A stretch of 64,000 nt of DNA from UMGS1994 sp944386155 (GCA_963931085.1 OZ006973.1:1364001-1428000), one strand, 5' to 3'. Positions 33,358 to 41,919 are shown, counted from the first letter of the stretch. Notes: a model not told the origin generated them from the sequence alone. Translations and numbers: made by a program.

Positions 33358-35126
33358 ACATTTTCACCTACCTTCCAAGAAATTGAAGTCTGGTAATTAT
33401 CCCACATCTCTTTATATAGACCATTCTTTTTTAATAATTCTTCGTGTTTTCCTTCTTCTTCTATCTTACCATTATTTAAAACATATATTTTGTCTACATT
33501 TCTTATGGTAGATAACCTATGTGCTATCATAATTACTGTTTTATTTTTAGATAATTCTTCAAATGCTTTTTGTACCTGTATTTCATTTTCTGGATCAGCA
33601 AACGCTGTTGCTTCATCCAAAATAACTACTTTTGAATCTTTTAACATTATTCTTGCTATATTTATTCTTTGTTCTTCTCCCCCAGATAAATATACTCCTT
33701 TTGTTCCAATTACTGTATCTATTCCATTTGGTAATTTTTGTACTATATCATCACATTGTGCTAAATGTAATGCGTGTAAAACTTCTACTTTTGTAGCTTC
33801 TGGTTTTGCCATTTTTACATTTTCATAAATACTTGTTTTTAATAATTTACTATTTTGAAATACAAAAGATATTGTATTCATAAGTTCTTTCTTTTCTATA
33901 TCTTTTACATTCACATTACCAATTAAAATTTTTCCACTATCTATATCATAAAATCTTGAAATAAGATTTGCGAGTGTTGACTTACCACTACCAGAAGGTC
34001 CAACTAATGCTACTGTTTGATTTGGCTTTATTTTTAAAGATATTCCATCAATAGCATTAGATTTGCTATTTTCATATTTGAATTTTACATTTTTTAATTC
34101 AATAGAATTATCTTTGATATTTACTTTATTTTCATTATTACTTAGTGGTTTAATATCTAAAATACTATGTATTCTCTGCAAACTATCAGCAACTAACATT
34201 TTATTTTCACTCATAAACATTACTTTACTTAATGTTGTACTAATTACTGGAGTAAAAATAATATAGAATAATAGATTTAGGAAAAATGTTTGATCTATTG
34301 TTCCTCTACCTACTATTATTAAGGTAACTGCTATTAGAAATGCAAATACACTATTTATAAAAGTTTGAAATTGTAGCATAGGCTTTCTTGCTTTTTTAGT
34401 GTATGATATACAAAAATTATCATAATTATCAATAGAACTCTTAAATTTTTTAAATGTATATACACTCTGTCCAAAAGTTTTTACAACAGGCATACCTCTT
34501 ACATACTCTACTGCTTGATTATTCATATCCTCCAATGAGTCTTGATAGCTTTTCATATCGTCTTGCATTGCTTTTCCAACCATTTTTGACATTGCTAAAA
34601 ATCCCAAAACTGTTGGAATTAAACTTACTAGCCCTAACTTCCAATCAAATATAAATAGTAAAACAATCATACATATTGGAGTTGCTATTGCTACTGACAT
34701 ATCAGGTAATTGATGAGCTAAATATGTTTCTGTTGCTCCAGTTGCTTCTGATACTATTTTTCTTAACTTTCCTGTGCCAATATCGTCAATTTTTCCGATT
34801 GGCAATTTTGTTATGTGTTTTAATAATTTTATTCTCATATTTGATGCAATTCTAAATGCAGACAAGTGTGAACACATTAGAGCAGAAAAATTTACAATCA
34901 TTGCAAGTAAAGCAAATATAACCGCCATCCAACCATTATGTATCATATTCGTTGCATCTGTGAAGTTAGGCATAACTTCTATGACCTCTTTTATGATAAG
35001 CCATATATAAATAAATGGTACTAATGCTAAAATTCCACTAATAGCACCTAAAACAAGTGATAAATATGTTAGTATTTTATACTTTCCAGCATAAGACATT
35101 AATTCTTTAAAATTATTGTTTTTCAA
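33354..35126 (-). CDS. ABC transporter half (TMD-NBD), first of a heterodimer pair
   Basis: 590 residues from a TTG start with GGGAG four bases upstream. Membrane domain to about residue 315. Walker A LVGPSGSGKSTLAN, Q-loop VFQNSKLLKTSI, signature YLSGGEEQRINIARIM, Walker B VVILDEATAFADPENE and H-loop IAHRLSTIR. The D-loop reads ATAFADPEN instead of ATASLD, which suggests a degenerate catalytic site and an asymmetric heterodimer with the following half-transporter. Gene order AraC-ABC-ABC-ZIP points to metal or siderophore uptake. Confidence 0.9.
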   Translation of the reverse strand: MKNNNFKELMSYAGKYKILTYLSLVLGAISGILALVPFIYIWLIIKEVIEVMPNFTDATNMIHNGWMAVIFALLAMIVNFSALMCSHLSAFRIASNMRIKLLKHITKLPIGKIDDIGTGKLRKIVSEATGATETYLAHQLPDMSVAIATPICMIVLLFIFDWKLGLVSLIPTVLGFLAMSKMVGKAMQDDMKSYQDSLEDMNNQAVEYVRGMPVVKTFGQSVYTFKKFKSSIDNYDNFCISYTKKARKPMLQFQTFINSVFAFLIAVTLIIVGRGTIDQTFFLNLLFYIIFTPVISTTLSKVMFMSENKMLVADSLQRIHSILDIKPLSNNENKVNIKDNSIELKNVKFKYENSKSNAIDGISLKIKPNQTVALVGPSGSGKSTLANLISRFYDIDSGKILIGNVNVKDIEKKELMNTISFVFQNSKLLKTSIYENVKMAKPEATKVEVLHALHLAQCDDIVQKLPNGIDTVIGTKGVYLSGGEEQRINIARIMLKDSKVVILDEATAFADPENEIQVQKAFEELSKNKTVIMIAHRLSTIRNVDKIYVLNNGKIEEEGKHEELLKKNGLYKEMWDNYQTSISWKVGENV

Positions 35127-35207
35127 AACTCTCCCTTCTTTCTAACACCTATTTTAATCACAAAAAATAGGTGTATTATTAAAATATCACCTATCTTTAT
35201 ATAACTT

Positions 35208-36194
35208 TTATTGTTTTATTTCTACCCCAAACAGTCTTTGATGCTCCAAATGGACTTTTTGTTTTTTATATTCTGTTGGTGTGCATCCCATTTTGTCTTT
35301 AAATACTTTTGCAAATTTGCTACTATTATCATATCCTACTATTCCTGCAATTTCACTAATACTTTTGTCTGTTTCTTCTAATAAATGTAATGCTCTATGT
35401 ATTTTATAATCTTTTAAATATGTATAAATTGGTTCTCCATATATTTCTTTAAAATATATTTTAAGTGGTGTTGTTCCTATATTATATTTTTTAGAAAGCA
35501 TCTCTATTGTTATTTTTTTATCTAAATTTGAAATTAACTCATTGTGTATTTTTTTTATTTTATCTACCTGTTCTTTTTCTATATATCTTTTTTTCTTATT
35601 TTCATTATTGATTGGAATGGCTGTAAATACCAATAACAATTCCAATACTTTTATTTGTGCATATAATTTATTTTCATCTGGATTTATATAATATAGTTCA
35701 TCAAATATATGGATCATTTCTTTTATTGGTTTTAAAATTACTCCCATTTCATTATTCAGTAATATATTTTTTAATTCTTTTATATTGTTTATTATCGGTT
35801 TAAATATTTCAGGAATATTTTTTTCAAATTCATCTATATCAATTAAAATTTCAGTTCCTTCATAATAACCTTTTGTAAAAATAGATTTTAATCTTTGTAT
35901 TTTATTGATGTTAGCTGCAATTTCTCCTTCTCCTAAAAAAAGCGATTTTCCCTCTGACATAGTACATTCAAATACTCCTCTTTTACAGTAATTAATTTCA
36001 ACATATTCTCTTTCTATATCATTTCTGCTTGTTGGAGAAATATTTGTATTAAATTTATTATATATTAAATCCAATCCAGGAAATATATGATAAAAGGTCA
36101 TTTGACTTAATTCCTTTCCATCATGCATTGTTAGTATGCTTTTGTATTCATCACTATATTTCATTTGCATCTGTTCTGGATATATTTCTTTCAT
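35208..36194 (-). CDS. AraC-family transcriptional regulator
   Basis: 328 residues from ATG 36194 (GGAG six bases upstream; the ATG two codons earlier overlaps that site). The N-terminal half (to about 210) is a ligand-binding region with the typical YVEINYCKRGVFECTMSEG beta-strand pattern. The C-terminal double helix-turn-helix has ITIEMLSKKYNIGTTPLKIY and ISEIAGIVGYDNSSKFAKVF followed by KDKMGCTPTEYKK. YbtA/PchR-like regulators sense metal-siderophore complexes and activate uptake genes; the ABC pair follows directly, so this is the likely role here. Confidence 0.9.
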   Translation of the reverse strand: MKEIYPEQMQMKYSDEYKSILTMHDGKELSQMTFYHIFPGLDLIYNKFNTNISPTSRNDIEREYVEINYCKRGVFECTMSEGKSLFLGEGEIAANINKIQRLKSIFTKGYYEGTEILIDIDEFEKNIPEIFKPIINNIKELKNILLNNEMGVILKPIKEMIHIFDELYYINPDENKLYAQIKVLELLLVFTAIPINNENKKKRYIEKEQVDKIKKIHNELISNLDKKITIEMLSKKYNIGTTPLKIYFKEIYGEPIYTYLKDYKIHRALHLLEETDKSISEIAGIVGYDNSSKFAKVFKDKMGCTPTEYKKQKVHLEHQRLFGVEIKQ

Positions 36195-36210
36195 TTGCAT
36201 CTCCTACAAC

Positions 36211-36909
36211 TTATTTATTTTCTTTTAAATAATAATGTGTAATTGGTTTTAAATTATCATCTAACTCATAGCAAATTGGATTTCCTGTTTGTAATTCTAA
36301 TTTTATAATATCTTCATCACTAATATTATCTAAATATTTTATTAAACCTCTCAAGCTATTTCCGTGTGCTGCTATAATTACTCTCTTTCCTTTTTCTATT
36401 TCAGGTTTAATATCTGTATTCCAATATTCTAAAACTCTTTTTATAGTGTCTAACAAGTTTTCTGTTTTAGGTAATTCATTTTCTGTTAAGTCTTTATATT
36501 TAGGATCATTTCCTGGATACCTTTCGTCTGTTGCCTCTAATTCTGGTGGTCTTACATTTGTACTTCTTCTCCATAATAATACTTGTTCTGCTCCATATTT
36601 TTCTCTTGTTTCATCTTTATTTAGTCCTTGTAATGCCCCATAATGTCTTTCATTCAACTTCCAGCTTCTTTTAATTTCTATGTTTTCTTCTCCCATTTCT
36701 TTTAATATATAATCTAATGTATCTTCTGCTCTTTTTAAAACTGATGTAAAGGCAATATCAAAATGAAAATCTTTTTCTTTTAATATTCTTCCAGCCTCTT
36801 TTGCTTCTTCAATACCCTTTTCTGATAATGGTACATCAGTCCATCCAGTAAATTTATTTTCCAAATTCCACGCACTTTGTCCGTGTCTTACTAAAACTAA
36901 TTTAATCAT
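36211..36909 (-). CDS. gpmA: 2,3-bisphosphoglycerate-dependent phosphoglycerate mutase
   Basis: 232 residues from ATG 36909 (GGAGG eight bases upstream). KLVLVRHGQSAWNLENKFTG holds the phosphorylated His, then GWTDVPLSEKG, RHYGALQGLNKDETREKYG, and the second catalytic His in IAAHGNSLRGLIKYLD. It interconverts 3- and 2-phosphoglycerate in glycolysis. It is odd for a glycolytic gene to be in a mobile island upstream of an AraC regulator, 16 bases away and in the same operon. Confidence 0.93.
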   Translation of the reverse strand: MIKLVLVRHGQSAWNLENKFTGWTDVPLSEKGIEEAKEAGRILKEKDFHFDIAFTSVLKRAEDTLDYILKEMGEENIEIKRSWKLNERHYGALQGLNKDETREKYGAEQVLLWRRSTNVRPPELEATDERYPGNDPKYKDLTENELPKTENLLDTIKRVLEYWNTDIKPEIEKGKRVIIAAHGNSLRGLIKYLDNISDEDIIKLELQTGNPICYELDDNLKPITHYYLKENK

Positions 36910-36948
36910 AAACAATACCTCCTATATTTTTTTATTTTTCTATTCCAG

Positions 36949-37027
36949 ATATTATCATGATTAGATTAATTTATCAAATCAGCAAAAAAAAGAGAATTTA
37001 TAATGGTTCTCCTTATAAATTGTAATT
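36949..37027 (-). promoter_or_regulatory. Terminator-promoter module before gpmA
   Basis: After the CPBP gene comes the AATTACAATT motif (37018-37027), then an AGGAGAA/TTCTC hairpin with a T-tract, then TTGATA (36972-36977), 17 bases, TAATAT (36949-36954) with an ATG just before it. Confidence 0.7.
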
Positions 37028-37032
37028 TATTA

Positions 37033-37785
37033 TTACCTTATATATCTTTTATTTATATTTAAAATTAGTATTGATACTATTATTGTTACAATTAAAATTA
37101 TACAACAACTTAACAAACTATAATTAAATACAAATATTGCAGATAACCCATTTATTAAGCAATGAGTTAATATACAAGGAAATACACCTTTCGATACCTT
37201 TCTTATTGATGCCAAAGCATAACATAAGGTTAAACACATTATTCCAAAAAGAAAATAGTTCATATTTGCATTTGCTGTTCCTCTTATAAAAAATATTGGT
37301 AAATGCCATAACCACCAAATAATAGAAGTAAAGATTGTTGCTATATGAAATCCAAATTTCTTTTCCAATTCAGGTTGTAAAATCATTCTCCATCCAACTT
37401 CCTCATTGCCACCACCAAATAACATCATTGGTAAAATTACTATAAGCATGAATATAGGAGCACCAAATTCAAATCCATTTATTGCACATCCCAAAACATA
37501 ATAAATCACTACAAATAAAATTACTAAAACATAAGTCCAAATGTTATGTTTTATATCAAATATCTTTTTTAACCATTCTTTTAAATTCTTAACTTTGTTA
37601 TTTCTCTTTAGAGATATATAAGAGGCAATAGTTGGAGAGAACCCCCCGATAATGTGCATAATCCTTAAAAATATATTATTTATTGTCAAGTTAAAAATTT
37701 GACTAATTAAAGCACAACCACCCCAAAATATTAGCATTATAACAAATGTTATTATTAAAAATTCTTTCACTAACTTTTTATTCAT
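37033..37785 (-). CDS. CPBP-family intramembrane metalloprotease
   Basis: 250 residues with about eight membrane spans. The CPBP/Rce1 (Abi) active-site motifs are present: GGNEEVGWRMILQPEL (EExxxR type) near residue 128, WWLWHLPIFFI near 162 and CILTHCLINGL near 205. Members cleave prenylated or leader peptides, and several are self-immunity proteins in bacteriocin loci, although no bacteriocin gene is visible here. Own promoter in the 76-bp repeat upstream and an AGGAG ribosome site. Confidence 0.88.
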   Translation of the reverse strand: MNKKLVKEFLIITFVIMLIFWGGCALISQIFNLTINNIFLRIMHIIGGFSPTIASYISLKRNNKVKNLKEWLKKIFDIKHNIWTYVLVILFVVIYYVLGCAINGFEFGAPIFMLIVILPMMLFGGGNEEVGWRMILQPELEKKFGFHIATIFTSIIWWLWHLPIFFIRGTANANMNYFLFGIMCLTLCYALASIRKVSKGVFPCILTHCLINGLSAIFVFNYSLLSCCIILIVTIIVSILILNINKRYIR

Positions 37786-37809
37786 AAATACTCCTATCCT
37801 CTCTACAAC

Positions 37810-37885
37810 TTACTATCTTTTGTTACGATTGTATAATAAATGACAGATAATTTCAATTAATTATCTGCCCTTCTAATTGTAATTT
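37810..37885 (-). repeat. 76-bp junction repeat, copy 2
   Basis: 74 of 76 bases match 29681-29756. It carries AATTACAATT (37875-37884) at the side of the upstream gene's stop, a CAGATAATT hairpin and the promoter TTGAAA-N17-TACAAT (37851-37856, 37828-37833). It separates the 178-residue membrane protein and CPBP genes. Confidence 0.85.
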
Positions 37886-37891
37886 GTAATT

Positions 37892-38428
37892 CTAATCTTT
37901 CATAAGTTTTTTATTTTCAAATACTAATAAAACACTAAATATTATCTCTATCCCTATCATCATCATTGCAAGAATATAATTTTCAAAAGTTAATCCTACT
38001 ACTAATGATAATATAGGGATTATTATAGATAACACCATATATGATTTTGAATTATATAACCAACTATAAGGTAATAGATGACCCCCAAAAATCATAGCAA
38101 TAACCATTAGCATTTTATCTGGCAATGTAGGATAAATCCACATTGCTATTAAAAGATATATCATTTGATTTGCAGAAAATAGTATTCCTAAATTATTTAA
38201 TGGATTACTTCTATCTTGAAATTGTATTTTTAATATTTTGGATATTAAAAAAGCTATTGGTAATAATGGTGCAGTACAACAAAATGTTAATAGATTTTTT
38301 GTTAATACAGGCAAATTTATTAATTGTATTATTAAAACCATAGTCCATATTACTACTGATGCAATGATAAAATGTATACCTTTCTTTTGCTTTTTACTGC
38401 AATCTTTTTTTAATTCTTCCAAATTCAT
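37892..38428 (-). CDS. Integral membrane protein of unknown function (178 aa)
   Basis: Six hydrophobic segments in 178 residues, starting with a charged MNLEELKKDCSKKQKKG. The pattern GIHFIIASVVIWTMVLIIQL and later IYPTLPDKMLMVIAMIFGGH then LLPYSWLYNSKSY resembles a family of Firmicutes membrane proteins (DUF7010-like) with no known role. First cargo gene of the large module, with its own terminator-promoter module upstream. GAGAGG before the ATG. Confidence 0.65.
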   Translation of the reverse strand: MNLEELKKDCSKKQKKGIHFIIASVVIWTMVLIIQLINLPVLTKNLLTFCCTAPLLPIAFLISKILKIQFQDRSNPLNNLGILFSANQMIYLLIAMWIYPTLPDKMLMVIAMIFGGHLLPYSWLYNSKSYMVLSIIIPILSLVVGLTFENYILAMMMIGIEIIFSVLLVFENKKLMKD

Positions 38429-38466
38429 TTTTTATCCTCTCCCACAACTTACTATTTATCAATTAG

Positions 38467-38507
38467 ATATTATCATAAAAGAGAACAGCTATCAATTGTT
38501 CTCTTTT
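38467..38507 (-). promoter_or_regulatory. Terminator-promoter module after the DUF6809-like gene
   Basis: Perfect 11-bp hairpin AAAAGAGAACA/TGTTCTCTTTT (38477-38507) with TTGATA (38490-38495) mostly in its loop, 17 bases, TAATAT (38467-38472). One element thus ends one gene and starts the next. Confidence 0.8.
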
Positions 38508-38519
38508 ATGTATTAAAAA

Positions 38520-38789
38520 TTATCTTTCTAAAGATTCATCTCGAAGTTTATTTGCTATTGAAAATCCCTTTACGAATTCTTCCTCTGTTTCAAAATCCAT
38601 TAATTCTGAATAGATATTCATAATATCTTCATATAAAGAATATTCCTCTTTAGTTAGTGAATTCTTTAGTATCTCATCTGCTATATCACATCTTCCTGAA
38701 ATTTCTTTGTACTTATCTGTATTTATAAGCTCCTCATTTAACTTCTTTTGTAATATATTATATAATTCTCTAATTGTTTGTTTATCCAT
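38520..38789 (-). CDS. DUF6809-like small protein, copy 1
   Basis: 89 residues, helical and acidic: MDKQTIRELYNILQKKL, SGRCDIADEIL, SLTKEEYSLYEDI, ELMDFETEEEFVKGFSIA. The pattern (RELY...E..L...L...L......F..GF.LG/IA) resembles DUF6809, a family frequent on Firmicutes mobile elements. It differs by only a few residues from the copy at 41650, and a decayed third copy lies at 28024. Each copy lies beside a tRNA-derived attachment site, so a part in integration or excision is possible but unproved. Confidence 0.75.
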   Translation of the reverse strand: MDKQTIRELYNILQKKLNEELINTDKYKEISGRCDIADEILKNSLTKEEYSLYEDIMNIYSELMDFETEEEFVKGFSIANKLRDESLER

Positions 38790-39176
38790 TATTTTATTCT
38801 CCTTTCATCATATCTACAAAATTTTTTACTAATCTTTTTAATCCTCTATCAAAATTATAAGGTTCACTAATTTCAACTGGTGTGCAAAATAATATATACA
38901 TTTTGGCAAAAAATCACTTTGGTGTGCAAATTTTGATAGTTACTATTTCTGCAATCTCACTTTTTTCAATAATTACATAGATTTTTTAAATAAAAAATTG
39001 GTGTGCAATTTGGTGTGCAAAAACGGGTGCAATTTTGTAAAAAATAAAAACTTTTGAAAAACAACAAAAATGAGTAAAGCTTTAAACTTCACTCATATCA
39101 AGAAATACAGCGTTTTGAAAAACAATAAAAAAAGATGAAAAAGGTTATCTTTTTCATCTAAAGTGGTGACCCCTAC
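38520..39176. repeat. ~650-bp direct repeat, copy 1 (small gene, arm repeats and att core)
   Basis: Nearly identical to 41650-42304. Beyond the small gene it holds GGTGTGCAA direct repeats at 38879-38887, 38921-38929, 39000-39008 and 39012-39020 plus GGGTGCAA near 39025, the tRNA terminator copy (39133-39159) and the tRNA 3' end (39164-39176). The repeats look like recombinase arm-binding sites beside an attachment core. Right of the core, GTGTTGCAAA occurs at 39226-39235 and 39239-39248. No gene between 38790 and 39478. Confidence 0.85.
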
Positions 39177-39308
39177 CACAGTTATTAAGAATTTTCACTT
39201 AATTTATCAACATTTTACACAAAATGTGTTGCAAATTTGTGTTGCAAAATTACTACGACATTTTGTTAACTTACTATTACTTTCATATTTTATTTACAAC
39301 CGTAAATT

Positions 39309-39468
39309 ACTGTATCAAAATGTATAGTACTATGTCAAACTATATAGTACTGTATCAAACTATATAGTACTGTATCAAACTGTATAGTACTGTATCAAAC
39401 TATATAGTACTGTATCAAACTATATAGTACTGTATCAAACTATATAGTGCTGTATCAAACTATATAGT
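39309..39468. repeat. Eight tandem 20-bp repeats with a palindrome in each
   Basis: Unit ACTGTATCAAACTATATAGT, eight copies with no spacers and few changes. Each contains ACTATATAGT, a perfect 10-bp palindrome, or a one-base variant. The array ends 10 bases from the stop codon of the AlbA_2 regulator gene, in its 3' region. It could be a protein-binding array (iteron or operator) or a slippage product. Confidence 0.95.
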
Positions 39469-39478
39469 GCTGCATAAA

Positions 39479-40939
39479 TTATTTTAAACGATATTTTTTT
39501 TGTGGATCATATTCATTAGTTCCAACCCATTCTATTAAATCCCAGTTATCAAACTCTTTTAAAATTCTTAAAACAGTTGATTTTGACCTTCCTGTATAAT
39601 TAATTAAATCATTTGTACTCACATTTCCTTTTGTACTAATATATTGAATAATATCTTTTTGCAAAGGAGTTAAACTTTCCCATATATTATTAATTCTATC
39701 ATTTTTTCTTAAAGTTTCTGCTTTTCTTGTATCTCTCATAACATAGTTGTTTTTCAATGTCAACTTTAAAATGTCACCTTCAATAATCTCATAAACTGGA
39801 CTATCTAAGAAAAATCTTTCCATTTCTTCGTATATTCTTGAAACCCCTTCGTTTAGTTCTTTAACAAGCCCTAATTGTCCCATTGTTTCAATTATTTTTG
39901 GATTTCTAGCATAACGAACATTCTTCATATTTTCTAATGTTACTAAACCTGCTAATTTACCTGGACTTCTAATTTCCATTCTATCATCAAATATAAATAT
40001 TTTTATATGTTCTCCTCTCATTGCATAATTTCTATGAACACATGCGTTAGTTAATCCTTCTATCCAAGCAAATTCTGGATATTCTGGTACTTTTTCAAAT
40101 ATTCCTTCTTTAGTTAAATGATTAAAATCTCTTAATTGTGTTCTTATAAAATTTTGAGTTGCTATAATGGCTTTATATAACGGCATTTTAAAAGATTCAT
40201 CTTTAATTATATTTAAATTTTCTCCTGTTTTTGCATATACTCCTTCATACTTTATAACCCTTATTCTAGTAGAAGGAAAAATAATAGAAGGGTCTTTTGC
40301 AAACAATATAACTCCAGCATTGGTTAAATATTCTAACCCATTTTTTGCTTTCTTTAAGAATCCTCTAGCTCTTAATACATCTAAATAATCTTTGTCTACA
40401 GCTCCTATTTTTTCTTTATATATATTTACCATTTCTATATCTATATCATTAATTGAGCTTTCTAAAACTAATTGATCTTCATAAGATAATTCTGGTCTAT
40501 CTACTTTTAAAATTTGTATTTCTTCATCATTTAATCTTATAGTCGAATCACCTCGTCTTAAATACACTTCATCTCTAACATTTCTAATCAAAGAATTATA
40601 ACTTGTTTCTATATATATCAATAATATAAAATCTTCGTTATTATTACTATTAATTATATTCAATTTTTCAGATTTTATTTCTGGAACTGTTTTCAAAAAA
40701 TCAGAAAGTTTTGATAAAAATTCATTATCTTTATTAGGAAATTTTTCAAACCCTTCCAGTGTGCCATCGTCCTTTATTCCTATTGCTAGTATTCCACCAT
40801 CAGCATTTGCAAATCCAGCAATAGTATTAGCAATATCTTTTACTTCGATTTTAGCACTTTTTCTATCGTATTTTTGACTTTCTTTTGAAAATCTTAAAAA
40901 GTCTTCATTAACATCCTGATTAATTTTTGATTGTATCAT
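39479..40939 (-). CDS. AlbA_2 (Schlafen-like) domain regulator with C-terminal HTH
   Basis: 486 residues. The N-terminal AlbA_2 domain (about 20-135) has IANTIAGFANADGGILAIGIKDDG and DEVYLRRGDSTIRL. A central HATPase_c_4-like region contains IEGLTNACVHRNYAMRGEHI and MEIRSPGKLAGLVTLENM. The C-terminal winged helix is LQKDIIQYISTKGNVSTNDL then INYTGRSKSTVLRIL. This is COG2865, often called a RecG-like or transcriptional regulator and common on mobile elements. The 20-bp palindromic tandem array next to its stop codon may be a target. AGGAG precedes the ATG. Confidence 0.88.
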   Translation of the reverse strand: MIQSKINQDVNEDFLRFSKESQKYDRKSAKIEVKDIANTIAGFANADGGILAIGIKDDGTLEGFEKFPNKDNEFLSKLSDFLKTVPEIKSEKLNIINSNNNEDFILLIYIETSYNSLIRNVRDEVYLRRGDSTIRLNDEEIQILKVDRPELSYEDQLVLESSINDIDIEMVNIYKEKIGAVDKDYLDVLRARGFLKKAKNGLEYLTNAGVILFAKDPSIIFPSTRIRVIKYEGVYAKTGENLNIIKDESFKMPLYKAIIATQNFIRTQLRDFNHLTKEGIFEKVPEYPEFAWIEGLTNACVHRNYAMRGEHIKIFIFDDRMEIRSPGKLAGLVTLENMKNVRYARNPKIIETMGQLGLVKELNEGVSRIYEEMERFFLDSPVYEIIEGDILKLTLKNNYVMRDTRKAETLRKNDRINNIWESLTPLQKDIIQYISTKGNVSTNDLINYTGRSKSTVLRILKEFDNWDLIEWVGTNEYDPQKKYRLK

Positions 40940-41030
40940 AGTAATTCTCCTATACTTTTTTAAATATTATCATTATCATATTTACTTTTCGTTTTCTATA
41001 TTTAATAACAAAATTTATTTATATACAAAT

Positions 41031-41561
41031 TTAATAAATTGACTTGTTATTACATAACTTATAAATTTCATCTTTTAAAACATTTATATCCCAATTACAA
41101 TTTATTGCTATTTTTCCTCCGTTTTTATAATTCTCATTAGTTAAGCTATTAACATATTTAAGCCATTCATCTTTCTTACTTGGATACAATTTATTTATTA
41201 TAATTAATGACATAGCTGAACATATATTTTCTTCTTCGATATCTGCTTTAGATTTGTTTAGACCTTTAATAGAATAAAAAACATAATGACATAATTCGTG
41301 AGAAAACTGATATATTATTTTCTCTACATCAGAAAAATCTTCAATTCCAAGTTTTATTATTATATATTTTTTTAATACTACTGTTGTTATCGGTGTATAT
41401 CCAGATTTTTCAGTTGCATTATCTATATATAAATCTATTTTACTCATAACATCATTTCCAAAAGCATTACTAAAAATACCCATAACAATACTTACAATAT
41501 TAAGAAAATTATCAAAATTATCTTCATCTTCTAAATTGCCATTTACTTCAAATGTTCTCAT
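41031..41561 (-). CDS. Putative zinc metallopeptidase-like protein (HELCH motif)
   Basis: 176 residues. A HExxH zinc motif occurs at about residue 89 (IYQFSHELCHYVFYSIKGL), followed about 19 residues later by DIEEENICSAMSLIIIN, where Glu could be the third ligand, as in ImmA/IrrE-type and related small peptidases. The N-terminal part, ending in KYIIIKLGIEDFSDVE, is otherwise unrecognised. It precedes the AlbA_2 regulator in the small module. A peptidase beside a regulator recalls ImmA-ImmR pairs, but this is only an analogy. The ribosome site is weak. Confidence 0.6.
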   Translation of the reverse strand: MRTFEVNGNLEDEDNFDNFLNIVSIVMGIFSNAFGNDVMSKIDLYIDNATEKSGYTPITTVVLKKYIIIKLGIEDFSDVEKIIYQFSHELCHYVFYSIKGLNKSKADIEEENICSAMSLIIINKLYPSKKDEWLKYVNSLTNENYKNGGKIAINCNWDINVLKDEIYKLCNNKSIY

Positions 41562-41599
41562 AATAATTCTTTACTCCAAATTTTATATTTCACAACTAG

Positions 41600-41640
41600 A
41601 TTTTAGCATAAAAAGGAACGAATATCAATCGTTCCTTTTT
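41600..41640 (-). promoter_or_regulatory. Terminator-promoter module of the small island module
   Basis: Perfect 11-bp hairpin AAAAAGGAACG/CGTTCCTTTTT (41610-41640) enclosing TTGATA (41623-41628), 17 bases, TAAAAT (41600-41605) with ATGC before the -10. Same plan as at 38467 and 27971. Confidence 0.8.
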
Positions 41641-41649
41641 ATTATAGTG

Positions 41650-41919
41650 CTATCTTTCTAAAGATTCATCTCGAAATTTATTTGCAATTGAAAATCCTTT
41701 TACGAATCCTTCCTCTGTTTCAAAATCCATTAATTCTGAATAGGTATTTATAATATCTTCATACAAAGAGTATTCTTCTTTAGTTAATGAATTCTTCAGT
41801 ATTTCATCTGCTATATCACATCTTCCTGAAATTTCTTTGTACTTATCTGTATTTATAAGCTCCTCATTTAACTTCTTTTGTAATATATTATATAATTCTC
41901 TAATTGTTTGTTTATCCAT
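41650..41919 (-). CDS. DUF6809-like small protein, copy 2
   Basis: 89 residues, identical to the copy at 38520 except for a few positions (for example IINTYSEL for IMNIYSEL, EEGFVKGF for EEEFVKGF, NKFRDE for NKLRDE). It is the first gene after the tRNA-Glu gene and its terminator. The near identity of both gene and flank shows a recent duplication or repeated integration of related elements. Confidence 0.75.
   Translation of the reverse strand: MDKQTIRELYNILQKKLNEELINTDKYKEISGRCDIADEILKNSLTKEEYSLYEDIINTYSELMDFETEEGFVKGFSIANKFRDESLER

Noticed and set aside
29681..37885. Classical integron attC sites
   Set aside because: The ends do not fit the RYYYAAC/GTTRRRY core sites and no IntI-type integrase is in the window; only a loose analogy is kept as a finding.
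39309..39468. Possible CRISPR array
   Set aside because: The 20-bp units are directly adjacent with no variable spacers, and no cas genes are near.
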